This document shows positions 5,130 through 7,178 of a stretch of DNA of 7,178 bases, piece after piece. Where the stretch lies: assembly GCF_947286155.1 (NCBI RefSeq), contig NZ_CAMYPD010000077.1, positions 1 through 7,178 on the forward strand, read 5' to 3'. The translations under genes were made by a program, and so were the position numbers. The notes beneath the pieces are model-generated. The model was not told the origin of the DNA. It worked only from the letters and a program-made list of their open reading frames with translations, and did not search any database. The stretch's first letter is position 1. Each line of letters starts with the position of its first letter. The stretch comes from an uncultured Tessaracoccus sp. Lineage in GTDB: Bacteria > Actinomycetota > Actinomycetes > Propionibacteriales > Propionibacteriaceae.

Positions 5130-6780
5130 TGCCGGGTGACTCCTCGTCGACATCCAAGCGCGCGAGCCAGTGGCGCAACTGCAGCGTGGCGCGCACGTCG
5201 TCCTCGTTGTACTCCAGCACCCGCACCCGCGAGGCGTCGTCGTGGTCGTCGACGGCGTTCGCGAACCACGTCTGCGATTGCAGACCGCCCGGCTCCTCGT
5301 CGCGCCACGCAAAGCCCGCTCCGCGCGTGGCCACCACTTTCAACCCCAGCCCGTCGACGCCGACGAAGTTGTCTTTGACGTACTGGTAGAGGTCGACGAA
5401 ATGCTCGCTGACGAGCGCCAACGCCGCCTGGAGCGCTGGATGGTTGGAGCGCTGCGCAAGGCGCCGGATGTGCACCACCTCGTAGTCGGAGTAGTGGTAC
5501 ACACGCATGCCGGGATACCGCTCAGCCATCTGTATCAGCCACTGACAAAACTCCACCGCGAGCGCCAACTCGGCGTCGGCGTCGAGGTGCTCGAACCGCA
5601 CGAACGGCACGTACTCAGGTTCATCGCCCACCCCGCTCACCAGGCAACCCCACAGGTACACCGACCCGTCGCCCGCCGTCTCGATGTCGAAATCGATCTC
5701 AACCTCAGCGCGCGGCACGCCGATCGGATCGACGCTCACCCGCTCCAGCGCGACCCCGCGCGCCATCATCTGCGCCCGACGATGCGCCTGACGCAGGCGG
5801 GCTTCCGAACGGTCGCGGTGCTGGGTCAGCGGCAGATACTGCGGCAAAATCTCCTCGATATCGGCCTCCGCGAGCTGCGCGACCGTCTTGATCCCAAGCC
5901 CCAACAAGGTCTGCAGCTCCCGCACATCCAACGGCGCCTTGGCAATGCGCAGCGAGAGATCGTCGTCGTCCATCTTTGTGCGGCAGCGCTCCCACCAGGC
6001 GCAATACTCGCATTCCTTCACTCGGATGGGGCGCACTAGCGGCTCCGGGTCATCCGTGCCGGTGCGGGCGCTGGCAGCCTCGGCGACGTGCAGGCGGAAC
6101 CCGTGCTCGTGGTCGTAGCGCTCCAGCGGGCTCCGCAGCTTGTAGCCGCTCGTCCGGGAGAACGTGCGGATGAATTTGTGCTCCAGATTGACCCAGACGA
6201 TCACCGGGTCGGTGCCATCGCCGGCATCGCCCACGATGCCCACCTGCCGCGCTTCACTGGCCCAGCCGGCGGTGTCGAGGATGCGCCAGGCGTGCGCGAG
6301 CTCCAGCAGCGCGCCCTCGCGGTAGGTGCGGTAACGACGGTCGGCGAGCACCGTCCGTTGCGTGGGGGAGCGCAGCGTCGATACCTCCAGATCGTTCCCT
6401 CGCATCTGTTTCTCGACGATGCGGTACGGCTTGGTTTTCAGCGGCCAGTAGCGGGGCTCGCTCGCATCCAGGTCGCGGATGAGGGCGTCGGGGGAGCCGC
6501 GACGATGGCCCTCCTCGTCGTGGGGGAGCCGCGGGCCGACGATCACCGTCGCGCCCGATTCGACGACAGCCCGCGTCGCCTCGACCCCAGGGCTCTCCCG
6601 CAAGTCCACCGCGCCCGGCGACGCCGCCAACACATCGAGGACGGACTTGCGGAAATCGGCGCCGCCCTGGAACGCCTCGTGGAGCGCTTCGTCGAGCACG
6701 GGGGCTTCCTGCGTCGGGTCGAATGCGTTGAACGTCTTCACCGGGCAGGAGCGCGCGGCGTAGGGGTCGAGCAGGATCAC
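5125..6780 (-). CDS. RecB/Cas4-like nuclease (TM0106-type) with C-terminal RNase H-fold exonuclease-like domain
   Basis: The protein has 551 residues from GTG 6780. N-terminal module (about 1-270): a Cas4/AddB-like Fe-S nuclease arrangement, with Cys12 near the start and C257-x2-C260-x5-C266 far downstream, the four-cysteine pattern that holds a 4Fe-4S cluster. GSPD (95-98) supplies the Asp of a PD-(D/E)xK site, but the expected (D/E)xK strand reads YWPLKTK (111-117), without the acidic residue. A helix-hairpin-helix-like stretch, LLGLGIKTVAQLAEADIEEI, lies at 292-311. C-terminal module (about 355-545): a DEDDy-type RNase H fold with D365 and E367 in DFDIET, D432 in HYSDYE, and Y524-x3-D528 in YNEDDV. 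The natural role is unknown; processing of DNA ends or repair is the family-level expectation. The start is fixed by a GTGA overlap with the menG stop and by GAGGA 8 bases upstream; an in-frame ATG at 6831 would add 17 Arg-rich residues unlike the family. Confidence 0.85.
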   Translation of the reverse strand: MILLDPYAARSCPVKTFNAFDPTQEAPVLDEALHEAFQGGADFRKSVLDVLAASPGAVDLRESPGVEATRAVVESGATVIVGPRLPHDEEGHRRGSPDALIRDLDASEPRYWPLKTKPYRIVEKQMRGNDLEVSTLRSPTQRTVLADRRYRTYREGALLELAHAWRILDTAGWASEARQVGIVGDAGDGTDPVIVWVNLEHKFIRTFSRTSGYKLRSPLERYDHEHGFRLHVAEAASARTGTDDPEPLVRPIRVKECEYCAWWERCRTKMDDDDLSLRIAKAPLDVRELQTLLGLGIKTVAQLAEADIEEILPQYLPLTQHRDRSEARLRQAHRRAQMMARGVALERVSVDPIGVPRAEVEIDFDIETAGDGSVYLWGCLVSGVGDEPEYVPFVRFEHLDADAELALAVEFCQWLIQMAERYPGMRVYHYSDYEVVHIRRLAQRSNHPALQAALALVSEHFVDLYQYVKDNFVGVDGLGLKVVATRGAGFAWRDEEPGGLQSQTWFANAVDDHDDASRVRVLEYNEDDVRATLQLRHWLARLDVDEESPGS

Positions 6781-7178
6781 GGGCGACGTCCTCGGTGCAG
6801 CGCGACGATGCCGCCGGTGAGGTTGCGCCACTCGACGCTCGTCCAGCCCGCCTGCGTCATGAGCTCGGCCAACGCGCGCTGATCAGGCCAGTCCATGATG
6901 GAATCTGCCAGGTAGCTGTAGGCGACAGGGTTGGGCGAAATCTTCGCCAGCGGGGGCAGGGCGCGCAGCAGGTAGTCCTTGTACACCTTCCGAAAGGCCG
7001 GGTTGGTGGGGGTGGAGAACTCATTCACGACGATGCGCCCCCCGCGACGGGTCACCCGCAGCATCTCCTGGAGGGCCTCGAGAGTGTGCTCGACGTTGCG
7101 CAGGCCGTAACTGATGGTGACGGCGTCGAATGTCTCGTCGGGGAAGGGGAGCTGGAGCGCGTCGGCGTTGATGAACGA
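6777..7178 (-). CDS. menG: demethylmenaquinone methyltransferase (MenG/UbiE), C-terminal part
   Basis: This is a class I SAM-dependent methyltransferase that methylates demethylmenaquinone to menaquinone, the final step of the pathway. The 5' end is outside the window; 133 residues plus the TGA at 6777-6779 are visible, and the frame runs open to base 7178. Starting at the edge one reads SFINADALQLPFPDETFDAV, the Asp-containing SAM motif region, then TISYGLRNVEHT, a hallmark of UbiE/MenG, followed by ALQEMLRVTRRGGRIVVNEFSTP (post-motif strand with the Gly-Gly turn) and the C-terminal WRNLTGGIVALHRG, close to the UbiE signature NLTGGIVA. An ATG at 7064 is internal. The stop overlaps the GTG of the nuclease gene (GTGA), so the two are one transcription unit. 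Because menaquinone genes lie on the other arm, MenG is preferred over a ubiquinone-specific UbiE. Confidence 0.93.
   Translation of the reverse strand, partial: SFINADALQLPFPDETFDAVTISYGLRNVEHTLEALQEMLRVTRRGGRIVVNEFSTPTNPAFRKVYKDYLLRALPPLAKISPNPVAYSYLADSIMDWPDQRALAELMTQAGWTSVEWRNLTGGIVALHRGRRP
6789..6793 (-). promoter_or_regulatory. Shine-Dalgarno of the nuclease gene
   Basis: On the - strand, GAGGA lies 8 bases before GTG 6780, inside the last codons of menG. With the GTGA overlap this supports coupled re-initiation and decides the nuclease start. Confidence 0.6.

Noticed and set aside
5125..6780. CRISPR-Cas or phage-defence island suggested by the Cas4-like cysteine pattern
   Set aside because: No repeat-spacer array and no other cas or defence core genes are visible; the four-cysteine pattern is shared by non-Cas RecB-like nucleases.
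6781..6831. Upstream ATG at 6831 for the nuclease gene
   Set aside because: The extra 17 residues are Arg/His-rich translation of the overlapping menG 3' end; GTG 6780 has an SD and a GTGA overlap.
5170..6882. Two long open frames on the + strand (289 and 264 codons) opposite the nuclease gene
   Set aside because: Both mirror the third-position GC of the certain - strand gene, are rich in His, Arg and Val, and show no recognisable motif.

Overview
The window is GC-rich DNA whose genes nearly all run on GC-ending codons, overlap by 4 bp (ATGA/GTGA) and carry actinobacterial-looking Men proteins. MenA and MenC resemble mycobacterial and propionibacterial homologues as I remember them. I read it as a chromosomal piece of a high-GC actinomycete, possibly Propionibacteriaceae; the family-level guess is weak.

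Left arm (1-3836, + strand): a menaquinone (vitamin K2) operon, menE (3' part only)-menA-menC-menD. The first three genes are joined by 4-bp ATGA overlaps. menD follows after 25 bp with its own strong Shine-Dalgarno. The enzymes cover the SEPHCHC synthase, o-succinylbenzoate synthase, o-succinylbenzoyl-CoA ligase and prenyltransferase steps. menB, menF and menH are not in view.

Middle (3837-5124): a more AT-rich accessory patch. It holds an AbiEi-type antitoxin/transcription-factor gene with its own promoter-like sequence, an imperfect palindrome in that promoter and a strong SD, but no AbiEii toxin gene follows. A strong hairpin right after its stop probably ends transcription from both sides, because a small NTF2-like (SnoaL/DUF4440-type) protein gene converges on it from the - strand.

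Right arm (5125-7178, - strand): menG/ubiE (C-terminal 134 codons visible; its 5' end lies outside the window) translationally coupled by a GTGA overlap to a gene for a 551-residue protein. That protein joins a RecB/Cas4-like nuclease module with a four-cysteine Fe-S signature to a C-terminal RNase H-fold DEDDy exonuclease-like module. menG supplies the last methylation of menaquinone, so both arms belong to the same pathway and point towards each other across the accessory patch.

I see no tRNA, rRNA, CRISPR array, insertion sequence or integrase. Most of the window is conserved housekeeping sequence. The points worth a second look are the orphan AbiEi with its possible operator, and the nuclease fusion with an atypical PD-(D/E)xK motif coupled to menG. 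I found no convincing wholly new system.
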